A stretch of DNA of 64,000 nt from assembly GCA_030998225.1 (NCBI GenBank), contig JAPYXD010000701.1, positions 14,678,501 through 14,742,500 of the forward strand, read 5' to 3'. This DNA comes from Diplolepis rosae (lineage: Eukaryota; Arthropoda; Insecta; Hymenoptera; Diplolepididae). The notes beneath the pieces were generated by a model. It made no database searches, was not told where the DNA came from, and saw only the letters and a program-made list of their open reading frames with translations. The translations under genes and the position numbers were made by a program. Shown piece after piece: positions 45,202 to 54,468 of this stretch (positions are counted from its first letter, which is position 1; each line of letters opens with the position of its first letter).

Positions 45202-45690
45202 AGTAAGGTTTACCATTTAATCATAATTTATTTGATACTTGAACAATGCTTCTAAATTGTAGAAATTTATTTTCAAAATCGAAGTTACGTTCGCGAAACA
45301 TATAGAGCTCTTCTTTATGATAGTTCACTGTCGAGGCGAATTTCTGGTTGAATGAGAATGTGAACAAGCAAAATTGACGTAAATTGAGTGAGACCAATTC
45401 AAGACAATATCTTGAAACACCATTGCACCCAAGAAAATTGACTGTTTCGTGTGGAGTACACGCCAACGGCATCATCGGTCTACATTTCTTTCGAAATTAG
45501 GCAGTGGTCAAAAATTGGACTGATCGGATGCGCTTCGTAACGATTGGTCGTGGTGGTCACATGTTGGAAATCATTTTTAAAACATAAATGGCATTGAATT
45601 TACTTTCACAAAAAAATAAAACATTCCATCAATTTTTTAATGTTTTGTTTGAATTTGAAGTTCTCAAGCATTTACAAAAACTTCCTTTAT
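45202..45690 (+). pseudogene. Tc1-like transposase remnant
   Basis: AGTAAGGTTTACCATTTAAT at 45205 matches the 5' leader of the 30371 element. Further on, decayed coding matches the same transposase class: LETPLHPRKLTV (about 45405), GVHANGIIGLHFF (about 45455) and, after a gap, NWTDRMRF and RGGHMLEIIF near 45510-45585. The catalytic regions are deleted and several stops are present. Terminal repeats are not recognisable. Confidence 0.65.
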
Positions 45691-45789
45691 TAATTAAATT
45701 CGTATGGAAAATGACAGTCTTTAATTTTCACATATCTTTTCTGAGTTAAATGGGAAAAGTTCGATTCATTTAGCTTCATTCATTGGACT

Positions 45790-46012
45790 CAATTTACCTA
45801 CTTAAGATAGGATTTTTAATGATCAAACAGGTAACTGGCATAAAATTTTGATACATATTGAATTTAATAATTGAATTGAATATCTAACTTTCTCGACAAA
45901 CTATCCTCACATAAGCTGAGTGGAGAAACTAATGGAACTGACAAAGTCACGTGTCCTCCGAGTGTACTAAATTCTCTGCCACGTGATAAGCGACTACTAT
46001 ATCACTTCTTAT
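45790..46012 (+). repeat. Dispersed direct repeat, copy 2
   Basis: Second copy of 38180-38440, ending with GCCACGTGATAAGCGACTAC and TATATCAC. Confidence 0.65.
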
Positions 46013-46129
46013 ATTTAGTCTATTTTGAATATTATACTTTACAGATAGTTTTAATGTATGGGTGTTTTTCTGACAGAAACATATCTTCTTAAGAAATTGT
46101 TTGATGCTTTCTAAAGAACAATTTAGATT

Positions 46130-46375
46130 TTTGAACTCATACTTAAAAAAATCTAATAAGAATAACCAAAATTCTGGTTAGGGCATATAAAAAAATTCTG
46201 GATAAAATAACTAAAATTCTGGTTATTTTTATAAAAATTTGAAAAATAACTTGAAAATCTGGTTGAAATAACCATAATTCTAGTATAAACAACCAGAGAA
46301 GATTATTTAATATTCCCTTAACATAAATCTGGTTACTTTAACTAGACTTCTTTTCAATGTTAGTATCAAAGTTTT
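46130..46375. repeat. CTGGTTA-type MITE
   Basis: Six or so ATTCTGGTTA / TAACCAAAATT motifs. The left AAAAAAATCTAATAAGAATAAC and right GTTACTTTAACTAGACTTC are imperfect inverses. Related to 14096-14315. Confidence 0.5.
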
Positions 46376-47318
46376 TTGTTTTTCAGATGCAAGCGGCGGT
46401 GTGTTGATGAATTTGTTCTTTAGAGGCGAAAACAATTTAACATTTTCACCAGATTACGCTTAGATTATAATTCAAAATAAAAACAGTCGACAGGTACAGA
46501 AAATATTTCTACAATATTTCTTGTATTCAGACTAATTATTTTTCAAAGCAAGCAAGAAGCGAAATGTATAATGGAAAAATAAGTAGTGGGTTTACTTGAC
46601 AGTCCTCGATGTTTAGACAGGACGAATTTTGCCCAAGATCCTATATACTTTTTAAGAAGCTTAGAACTTTATCGAAAAAAAGAAAGAATGTCCTAGATTA
46701 ATTCAAGCACAGTCAAAGAATGAAATTTTTTCAAATTTTATTGTACAGTTTTTGAAAAAATTATAAAAATGCAAATACTTCTTCTATAAAGTGCTTCAGA
46801 TTTTGAAATAATTCGGATAAAATAATTTTTCGAGGAAGAGATAAATACCTGCTATACAAGTCGATCAACGAAAAATTCTTGGACTTCACTTAAAAGTCTT
46901 GTCGAATTTTTACTATTACCATGCGCAGTTCTCAGTGTCAGTTTTTAAAATAATTTAATGTCAAAATAATTAAAAATTAATGAATTGCAATTTAAAAATT
47001 TTAAAATAAAAACATAAAAATTAAAATTATTACTTACTTACAGAGAAACTTTTTTTTATCAAGGATAACAATTAGAACTCCAGTAGTCATTATAAGCACT
47101 GCGGTGTAATTCGACCACAGAAATTAAATTTGAAGTTTTTAAATTAAATATTGTAATAATATCTGAGCACATCAGAGCAAAAAAAGCCACAGGCAAAAAC
47201 TCTGCGCGCAAAAGAAAACACAAATTTTATCAGCAAAAAAGACAGTTAAAAAATACTTGATTTAGTTATTTCTGAGAATTCGCGATTCTATTTGATATGA
47301 AGTATTTCAAAAATTGGG
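46376..47318. other. AT-rich DNA, no gene recognised
   Basis: No supported feature. Confidence 0.4.
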
Positions 47319-47425
47319 AAAAAGTTAATTAGTTATTGCCGCTTTAAGAATTTATAGTAATAAATATTATGTTTTAAATCTCAATATTTATCATTATGAA
47401 GATTGAAAATTGTTTAATAATAAAC
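47319..47425 (+). repeat. 107-bp direct repeat flanking a retroelement block, copy 1
   Basis: Matches 50010-50116 closely (TTATTGCCGCTTTAAGAA, then ATAATAAATATTATGTTTTA in both). The two copies bracket the non-LTR/mariner/SINE block. Confidence 0.75.
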
Positions 47426-47541
47426 ATTTTTTTTTTTATAATATTGAAGCATTTTAAGTCTCATATGAGCCTTATATCTGCTTTACGTTTATTTACAGAA
47501 TAATAGCGCATCAGAGATGAATGCACATGTACAATAGATTT

Positions 47542-47880
47542 TTACAGCGATATGTTACATTTGCTAAAGAATTCTACAATGTAATTGCATGCTAAAGAGT
47601 TAGGAGAATGTAAAATAGATTCAATTTGAAGAGGAAGTTGAAGTTTCAACCCAAGAAGATTTTTGATTAGTAACGTTCTTTGTCTGTTGTAGAGAGAGCA
47701 CTGCCATGTAACATGATTGATATCTTCATCGTATTGGTTACACAAGCATGTAGGGTTATTAACTACCAGAGGTGTTAGTTGAAATTTGACGATTTTACTC
47801 ATAGATGTCGCTAGAGATATGTATACATTTCTATGATTTGGCATCTATGTCATATTTTTCTATGGACAATAACCTTCAAA
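47542..47880 (-). pseudogene. C-terminal knuckle region of the non-LTR element
   Basis: Encodes CLCNQYDEDINHVTWQCSLY (C-x-C-x8-H-x4-C), the Cys/His motif that follows RNase H in many non-LTR elements. It is preceded by HRK and YISLATSMSKI segments and ends at FFSKCNISL, stop about 47542. An in-frame stop and frame change near 47850 show decay. Confidence 0.7.
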
Positions 47881-47904
47881 AATAGACGATTACATTCTGC
47901 CCAA

Positions 47905-48880
47905 ATAATAGCATCATAGTTGTTTACCTCAGTGAATATGTCGAGTTTCGTTCCAAGTAAATCGCATTTGAGGCATTCCTTGCTTTTCTTATTTCATCAA
48001 AAGAAAAAAGCAGTTGAAGCTCATCGATTGCTGGTAGAAACTTATGGTGAACATGCTCCAGTGATTAGAACATGTGAGACATGGTTTCGTCAATTTAAAA
48101 GTGGAGATTTCGATTTAACAGACAATAAACATCCTGGTGCAGCAAAAAAGTTCGAAGACGAGGAATTGCAGGCGTTATTGGATGAAGACCCATCCCAATC
48201 GCAACAACAATTGGCACAAACTCTAAATGTGACCCGAGGAATAATTTGCCAATGTTTAAAAGCCATGGGAAAAATCCAAAAGTATGGAAAATGGGTACCA
48301 CACCAACTGAACGATAGACAAATGGAAAATCGAAAAACCATTTGTGAAATGCTGCTTCAACGGTTCGAAAGGAAATCTTTTCTGCATCGAATTGTCACGG
48401 GGGACGAAAAATGGATTTATTTCGAGAACCCGAAGCAGAGAAAATCATGGCTTTCACCTAGTGAGGTCGGCCCATCGACTCCAAGGCCAAATCGCTTTGG
48501 CCGTAAGACCAGTTGGTCCACCAGTTTGGTGGGACCAGTGTAGTGTGGTGTACTTCGAGTTATTAAAACCTGGTGAGACGGTGAATACGGATCGCTACCG
48601 ACAACAAATGATCAATTTGAATCATGCGTTGATCGAAAAACGGCCGGAATGGTCCCGAAGACATGGCAAAGTTATCCTACAACATGACAACGCACCGTCT
48701 CATACCGCTAAAGTGGTGAAGAACACATTAAAAGCATTGAATTAGGAAATATTATCGCACCCGCCGTACTATCCAGACCTCGCCCCGTCCGACTATCACC
48801 TTTTCGCATCGATGGGACACTCACTCGCAGAGCAGCGCTTCGCCAATTTTGAAGAAGTCGAAAAATGGCTCGTCGAATGT
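47905..48880 (+). pseudogene. Mariner transposase inserted in the non-LTR element
   Basis: Starts at the ATG at 47938 (MSSFVPSKSHLR). HTH 1 (CETWFRQFKSGDF), HTH 2 (QQQLAQTLNVTRGIICQCLK), KWVPHQL. The catalytic triad is intact as residues: VTGDEKWIYF (about 48397), ILQHDNAPSHTA (about 48678) and [12 protein letters not shown] (about 48774). A frameshift lies around 48505-48530, and a Trp codon became a stop (LN-stop-EILSHPP, 48743). The C terminus is replaced by retrotransposon sequence after EVEKWLVE. No TIRs or TA duplication were found, so boundaries are approximate. Confidence 0.8.
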
Positions 48881-49064
48881 TTTTGTGAAAACCAAGTTTT
48901 TGTTGAGTCTTTACAGTAGAGTTTGAAATAATTATTACCTTTAAAATTACCCTGATTTATCATGAATAGGTTTGATTTAAGAAAAGAATATTTTTTGAAT
49001 TCTTGATGATAGTCTGTAAAAGGAATAATAGAGGGTTTAATTATAGGACCATTAGTGTAAGTAT

Positions 49065-49462
49065 TTGCTAAAGAGTCGACAGCTTCATTGTACTCAATGC
49101 CAATGTGGGAAGGTATCCAGGTAAATTTTATAGATTTATCTGAATATCTAGCAATTATTTCGTTGTACCCCTTTTTAATTTCGGGAATATAAGTTAGATT
49201 TTATACATGTATTGGCGGATTTTAAACTTAAGAGTGTACTTAGCGAATCTGATAAGATTACAAATTTGTCATATTCGCTTTCACTTATTAACATCATAGC
49301 CTCATAAATCGCGATACATTCAGCTGTATAAACATTAGCAGTTTTAGATATAGATTTTCCTGAATTACGATTCTCGTCAGGATAGATACAAGCAGAACCT
49401 ACGAAGTGATTTGAGTTTTTGCTGCCGTCGGTAAAATATAATAAACATTTTAACTGCGGCAA
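49065..49462 (-). pseudogene. RNase H domain of the non-LTR element
   Basis: Contains, in order, YFTDGSKN (Asp 1), YTAECIAIYEAM (Glu), FVILSDSLSTLLSL (Asp 2) and, after a frameshift near 49180, FTWIPSHIGIEYNEAVDSLA with the terminal Asp and the SH(I/V)GI signature. All four acidic residues of the retrotransposon RNase H fold are present, so the fold was functional before the frameshift. It would remove RNA from the cDNA hybrid during target-primed reverse transcription. Confidence 0.8.
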
Positions 49463-49639
49463 TCCTAATAATTACAGTAATATTAATCATTATTTATACA
49501 GATTTTTTTAACTGCACTATAATAAAGTAGTCTCTTGTAAAATTGTGTTCTTCGTAAATATTTTAATCACGGACGAAAACAGTTAATCTCCAAAATTATT
49601 TTTTAAATAAAAATTCCTTTCCGCGAGCTCAATATTGTG

Positions 49640-50009
49640 CTCAATTAATATTTTTCAAAGAATGCCGGGGTTCGAGCCCAGTTCTTTTGATGGCATTGCG
49701 TAACGGCATTTAATAATTTAATAATCTTTTTCCACAAAAAGATTTTTAAATTCTTTGAAAAATATTAATTGCTTTTCATGATTTAAGAGTTTGAAATTGT
49801 CTGCGAGGACACCTGTCGGAAAAGTATCCTATCTGATACCGAGACTTGTTGTCCTGATAAAGCAGACAGTGACATTTCAACTCTAACATAAAAATTGATA
49901 ATGCCGAAACGCATTATATCGAAGTCTTCCTGTGGAGAAAGGGATGTCGGATGCCTGTGTAGCTCAGCTGATTAAAGCAGTCAACTGGCAATCGACTGGT
50001 CTGGGCTCG
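49640..50009 (+). repeat. SINE fragments of the tRNA-derived family
   Basis: 49663-49725 is a reversed, decayed tRNA head (GGGGTTCGAGCCCAG). 49735-49885 is the tail and body (CCACAAAAAGATTTTTAAAT, GTCTGCGAGGACACCTGTCG, AGCAGACAGTGAC). 49930-50009 is a plus-strand head (GGAGAAAGGGATGTCGGATG, GCCTGTGTAGCTCAGCTGAT, CTGGGCTCGA) that stops dead at the 107-bp repeat. Same family as 18221-18858. Confidence 0.75.
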
Positions 50010-50116
50010 AAAAATGTTAATCAATTATTGCCGCTTTAAGAACTTATAATAATAAATATTATGTTTTAAATTTTAATAATTATCATTATCTAGATTGAGA
50101 ATTGTATGATAATAAA
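50010..50116 (+). repeat. 107-bp direct repeat, copy 2
   Basis: See 47319-47425. Confidence 0.75.
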
Positions 50117-50629
50117 AGTGAAGTTAGTATTTTCGTTTGAATAAATGGAATATATATTCTACTAATAAAATATACGAGAATTTAAAATTCACTATATCAA
50201 AGTTGCGAAGCGAAACAAAGAATATGTGAATCTGAAAAGCACTATATGAAAAATCACTCAATCCACCAAAAGGTTTGACCTTCAGAAGTGACGGCTTCGG
50301 ATTATGAATTCTTGTGTCTTTTTCTAATGCGTGCAAAATAAGAGGAAGGTAGAGGGGGGCTTTGGCACTGAGAAGAAAGGAGGTTTCAGTGCAAATACAG
50401 TACAGTCGGAAACTATTAGAAAAAGATAAAAAAAGTAGTTTTTTTTATTTTTAGAAACCTTAGTAATCATAATATAATTTTTTCGTTCTCTAAAGTACTT
50501 GGTATTAAATATAAGCGCCAATTCTCAGAAATAACTAGATAAATATTCAATCAATTCGATTGTAATGAAATAATATGATCTATTTTTAACTTCAGACAAG
50601 CGGTTCTCATTCAAGTGCACCCACGAAAA
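50117..50629. other. No gene recognised
   Basis: A-rich, short open frames only. Confidence 0.4.
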
Positions 50630-50830
50630 AATATATCCGTCTTTTGCGCTGAGAAAACTTATGTTTTGTTTTCGCGCTCGCGGTTTCTCTATACACTCGA
50701 GATTCCCTATAACGAGAAGCTCGATCATCGGAGACCTCTCTGCATCGAGCGCGAGAGGGATCCCCTCCATATCTTGTTGCTATGCGCTGTTATGCGCATT
50801 ATATGATGCGTGCAGTCAGTCTGTTAGTGA
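50630..50830. repeat. GC-richer repeat with CGAGATTCCCTATAACGAGA
   Basis: Contains CGAGATTCCCTATAACGAGA (about 50698-50717) and GCGCTCGCGGTTTC. The inverse (AGGGAATCTCGTTATAGGGA, then ATCTCG) is at about 51553-51580, in a second GC-richer patch (51448-51585). The two patches form an inverted pair about 0.75 kb apart around AT-rich DNA. Confidence 0.5.
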
Positions 50831-51447
50831 TGCCATGTGAATAATTGTATGTAGTAAAAAAGCGTATAAAAAAGATTTTTGCGAGTATTCAAGATGGAAT
50901 TGACTTATTTGACGGTATGTACTCAAAATACTAAAAATATAATAATATAATGATAAAAATATCTATGCTTATCAGGTGTATTTTTGAATATTTCCAGAAA
51001 AAAAGAAAAGTCTTGATGATAAATGTGATAAACAGTAATATAAATTTTAAAATGTTGCTGTTGGTTTTCATTTATAAAAAATGCGTTTCGAAATATAGTA
51101 TTACACATGTAGTATTGATCACAATAATAAAATGCGCAAAATTATACATACTGATTAATTGTAATATATAAAATTTTCATACATATTGTTTAACAAGGGA
51201 GAATTTTACTTATCTACAGTAATATATGAAATATCAAAATTTCCAAAAAACTTATTTAATTTTAATTTTCGATAACCGACTTTACTCTAAAATATTGAAA
51301 ACTCCAGATTGGAAAAATTAAATATTAAATTTTTCATTTCAAATACTGTAAAATTACACAATTAAGTAATTTCTCAATAATTGACCAATTATTTTCTCAT
51401 TAATTTGTGATAAAAGCCATCAAACTTATTGATTACTGTTTCAAATT
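50831..51447. other. AT-rich DNA between the two inverted patches
   Basis: No supported feature. Confidence 0.4.
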
Positions 51448-51585
51448 CGAGCGCGCTTCATTCCGTAGTAGTGGGGGAAGAGGGGTCGCGGTCGTTCGTC
51501 TGCTCGTTATGGGGAACCGTTACGCGCTCGTAAAAGGAAGGCCTTGTTACAGGGAATCTCGTTATAGGGAATCTCGATTGTATTT
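51448..51585. repeat. GC-richer repeat, inverted partner
   Basis: CGAGCGCGCTTCATTCCGTA, GGGGAAGAGGGGTCGCGG and a tandem (A/C)AGGGAATCTCGTTAT unit. Partner of 50630-50830. Confidence 0.5.
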
Positions 51586-54150
51586 ACTTTTTGCCTGTGT
51601 CATTTTTGCTCTGATGTGCTCATCTGAAGAACTGAATCATGCACAATTTTTATCACTTTGTAAATTGACATAAACTTCAGGAATTCTTATATTTAATAAT
51701 TAGTCTATTAAAAGTCTCATCACTTAAAAATGTAGAAACATAATAATTGTTTAAATTTCTTCATTACATAAAATTCTTGGTGAAACAAAGCGTTGAAATT
51801 TCTCACGCGGCCCTGTATTTTCTATGGATAAAATATACCCAACATTTGTTAGGTAATATCGCAAATGCTTCGGTAGCCGTGCGGTTTAATTTATAAGGTT
51901 AGGATGCGTTATACATGTAAGTTAGGTAAAAGTTGAAATTCGAATTTTGTCAGCGTAAGATTAATTTCAACAGTGTTAATATATTATGCCTAGCGATGTG
52001 TAGTGATAGTGTATAATAATATAATTTGTAATACAAATCAACAAAAAAGTAAATAAAAAAAGACATCTTGCGAAAATAATTTTTTTTTCTTGCTGCCTTT
52101 GATAGTCCATAAAAATTTTATTTACTGGCTTTGAAGTTTTCATGCACGCGTGCTATGCGAGTTCTATCTGTCTATATTTAGAATTTTATGTTAATTCTTA
52201 GAAATATCCAATCTTTGAACTATAATTTTTCAAATGGTTCATAGAAACTATACACTCTGCGTACTCGGAATTTTCACGGACTTTCAACTGAATACTTTTG
52301 GAAAGTTCTATACTTTTTCCTAGATTGTTGATCTAATTATACAAGAGCGGTGCTTTTAGTTTTGAGTAACTTTTGAACGTATCTGAAACTCAAGCACTCT
52401 GTCATGTAAATTTCCCAGTACTTATTTTTTCCGTGTAGTTTATAAGAATAAGTTTATTGGTGGTGATTTTATGAAAATTATGTTAAAGAACTTAAATTAA
52501 AATGTCATCAACAATATTTTCTATGAATAAACAGATTATTTAAGTTTTAATCTATTTGGATTAATATATCTTTACTACTGAAATGGTAAAATTTTGTGAC
52601 GATCGCTGACTGGCGCGAAAGAACTACCTTACCGACTAGATAAAGTGGACTTACGAATTATCGGCAATATCTAATAATTAATATTACCTGAACTTTGGAA
52701 CTCAATATATTTTATAAATAAGATTAAAATGATATGAAAAGAAAACTCATGAATCAGAATTAATGTAAGCTCAGAATAAATAAGGGACAGGATGCGGAGA
52801 GACAAAGGAATGTTTAGAAATTATTCCAAGTGTTTCAGAACTCTCAAAATGCATGTGGAGAGCATCTTGCTCCGAAATAGAATTCTAACTAAATTGTAGC
52901 TTAGAGAATAAGAATATTGTTTAGAATACTAGTTTACAATTTTTTAAAGAAAGTCTTGGGATTCGTTAAGCTTTAATACACTGGATAGAATATAGTTTCT
53001 CACGTCAGTAGATTTTAAAAGAACCGAATTAATAAATTTAGGTTTTAATGTATTATTCAAGTAGGGTTGCTTAGTAAAATGTAAGTTTCTTGGTGGAAAA
53101 GGAAGCATGAAAAAAACTATTGTGTTAAGGAGCATTGAGTGCTTCACTCTTGGGCGATCGTCTGCTGGACACATGTGACACAGGTCGGGTAACGGGAACG
53201 CTTCAACTCGCCCTGGGATTCATCGTGAGGGTCATAAATGTCAGTCATTGAACGTACCTTTTTCCCACAAAGACCAGGCTCTCAATGTTCTCCATAGATT
53301 TTCTTGGTGGAGGGAAAAACTCAAAAGTGTGGAAGAAACCCTGTCTTGATTGGCTACAATTGAGTCAGGGCGTTCTTTAAAAACCAAAATAATCATTCAG
53401 AGAGGCTGGACCTTCATCTCTTCTCTTTGGACAGATGGGTTTGATTTTCCGATTCTTCCGAGCCAGTCGCTAACTCGTACCCCATAAATATAGTTGAGGA
53501 AATTAAGAACACGCGGACCGCGACCGAGACTTCTATTCTTTTGAATAATATTAAATAATATTATACTCTTGAATAAAATTTTGATTTAATATAAATTAAG
53601 AGTGTATAAAATTGAACTCTAAATTTAGTACCCACTCTCTACCCTTTGCGTTTCAACGCTTAAGGCAGTAAGTATCATTCGATTATAGGAACCTAAATTA
53701 CCAACACCCATTTGGGGTGTCACAATTTTGATCTTGTGCTGCGATCTGTTGTTTTCGATATGAACTCACTTACAGATATCCCTTCAGATAAATTGGGCGT
53801 GAGGAAAATGAAGACTCGAATGTAAAAACATGCTAACTCGGATGCTAATCTCTCTTTTTTTATTATACTATGATAAAAAAGAACAAATAAGCATTCGAGC
53901 TAAGGTTTTACATTAAAGTAAATTTGAGTTTTCATTGTACTCTGTTGCATTTCTTTTTAATGACACATAAAATATCTGAAAATATCTAGAATTTTCGATT
54001 ACTATTGGGATTTGTTTTGTAAAAATTGTATTTTGCTGGCTTTACCTAATTTACATGTTCATATGATTAAGAGTTGAATAACGTTTTTATACCCGCATAA
54101 TCAAGAATTTGAGATTGGAATTAGATTATATAGATAATAAGAATGTGCTA
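51586..54150. other. Intergenic DNA upstream of the mutarotase gene
   Basis: Mostly AT-rich with no gene. 53150-53530 is moderately GC-rich. On the minus strand 53174-52944 encodes LCHMCPADDRPRVKHSMLL and RNYILSSVLKLN, which vaguely resembles the Cys/His tail of a non-LTR element. Too weak to annotate as such. Confidence 0.35.
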
Positions 54151-54204
54151 AAATAAATTGCACTTTCGAATCTTTTTTTTCTCATCGAATGATGAATAAT
54201 CTGG

Positions 54205-54304
54205 CCAGTCAGTCGTTTAGTGAACGTAGAGCTCTTCACAAGATCAAAACTAGTTCTATCAAGTTATCAAGACTTGTATTTCCATCGCAAATTGTGATTT
54301 AATT
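54205..54304 (+). promoter_or_regulatory. Putative initiator and 5' UTR exon of the mutarotase gene
   Basis: TCAGTC at 54209-54214 fits the arthropod initiator consensus. AATT-GTAAGT at 54301-54310 is a strong splice donor. TATATTTACAG at 54451-54461 is a matching acceptor, just 7 bases before the ATG. Together they suggest a short non-coding first exon and a 157-base leader intron. No TATA box is obvious. This is inference from motifs only. Confidence 0.35.
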
Positions 54305-54468
54305 GTAAGTTTTATTTTTTCTCTCATTATCATTGGATTTTCATCTGTTTTTTCCCCTTTGAATCATATACTACCTTTTTTATTACTTACCTATTTTTTT
54401 TTGCTCGAATATGTAATATGAAAAATAAGACGAAAATTCAAAAATAATTTTATATTTACAGTGCAAAA

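Larger units (their letters stand above)
47427..49466 (-). mobile_element. 5'-truncated non-LTR retrotransposon, invaded by a mariner
   Basis: Read on the minus strand from 49466. Retains the RNase H domain and the C-terminal zinc-knuckle region of an RNase H-bearing non-LTR element (I/R1-like superfamilies). It ends in a 3' region with AATAAA-like sequence and an A-tract (poly-T at about 47427-47438 on the plus strand). Reverse transcriptase and upstream parts are absent, the usual 5' truncation. The middle is interrupted by mariner sequence (about 47905-48880). Confidence 0.8.

Noticed and set aside
52944..53174. Non-LTR retrotransposon C-terminal knuckle on the minus strand
   Set aside because: LCHMCP and the downstream helix are suggestive, but the spacing of the Cys/His residues does not fit and no RT or RNase H lies upstream.
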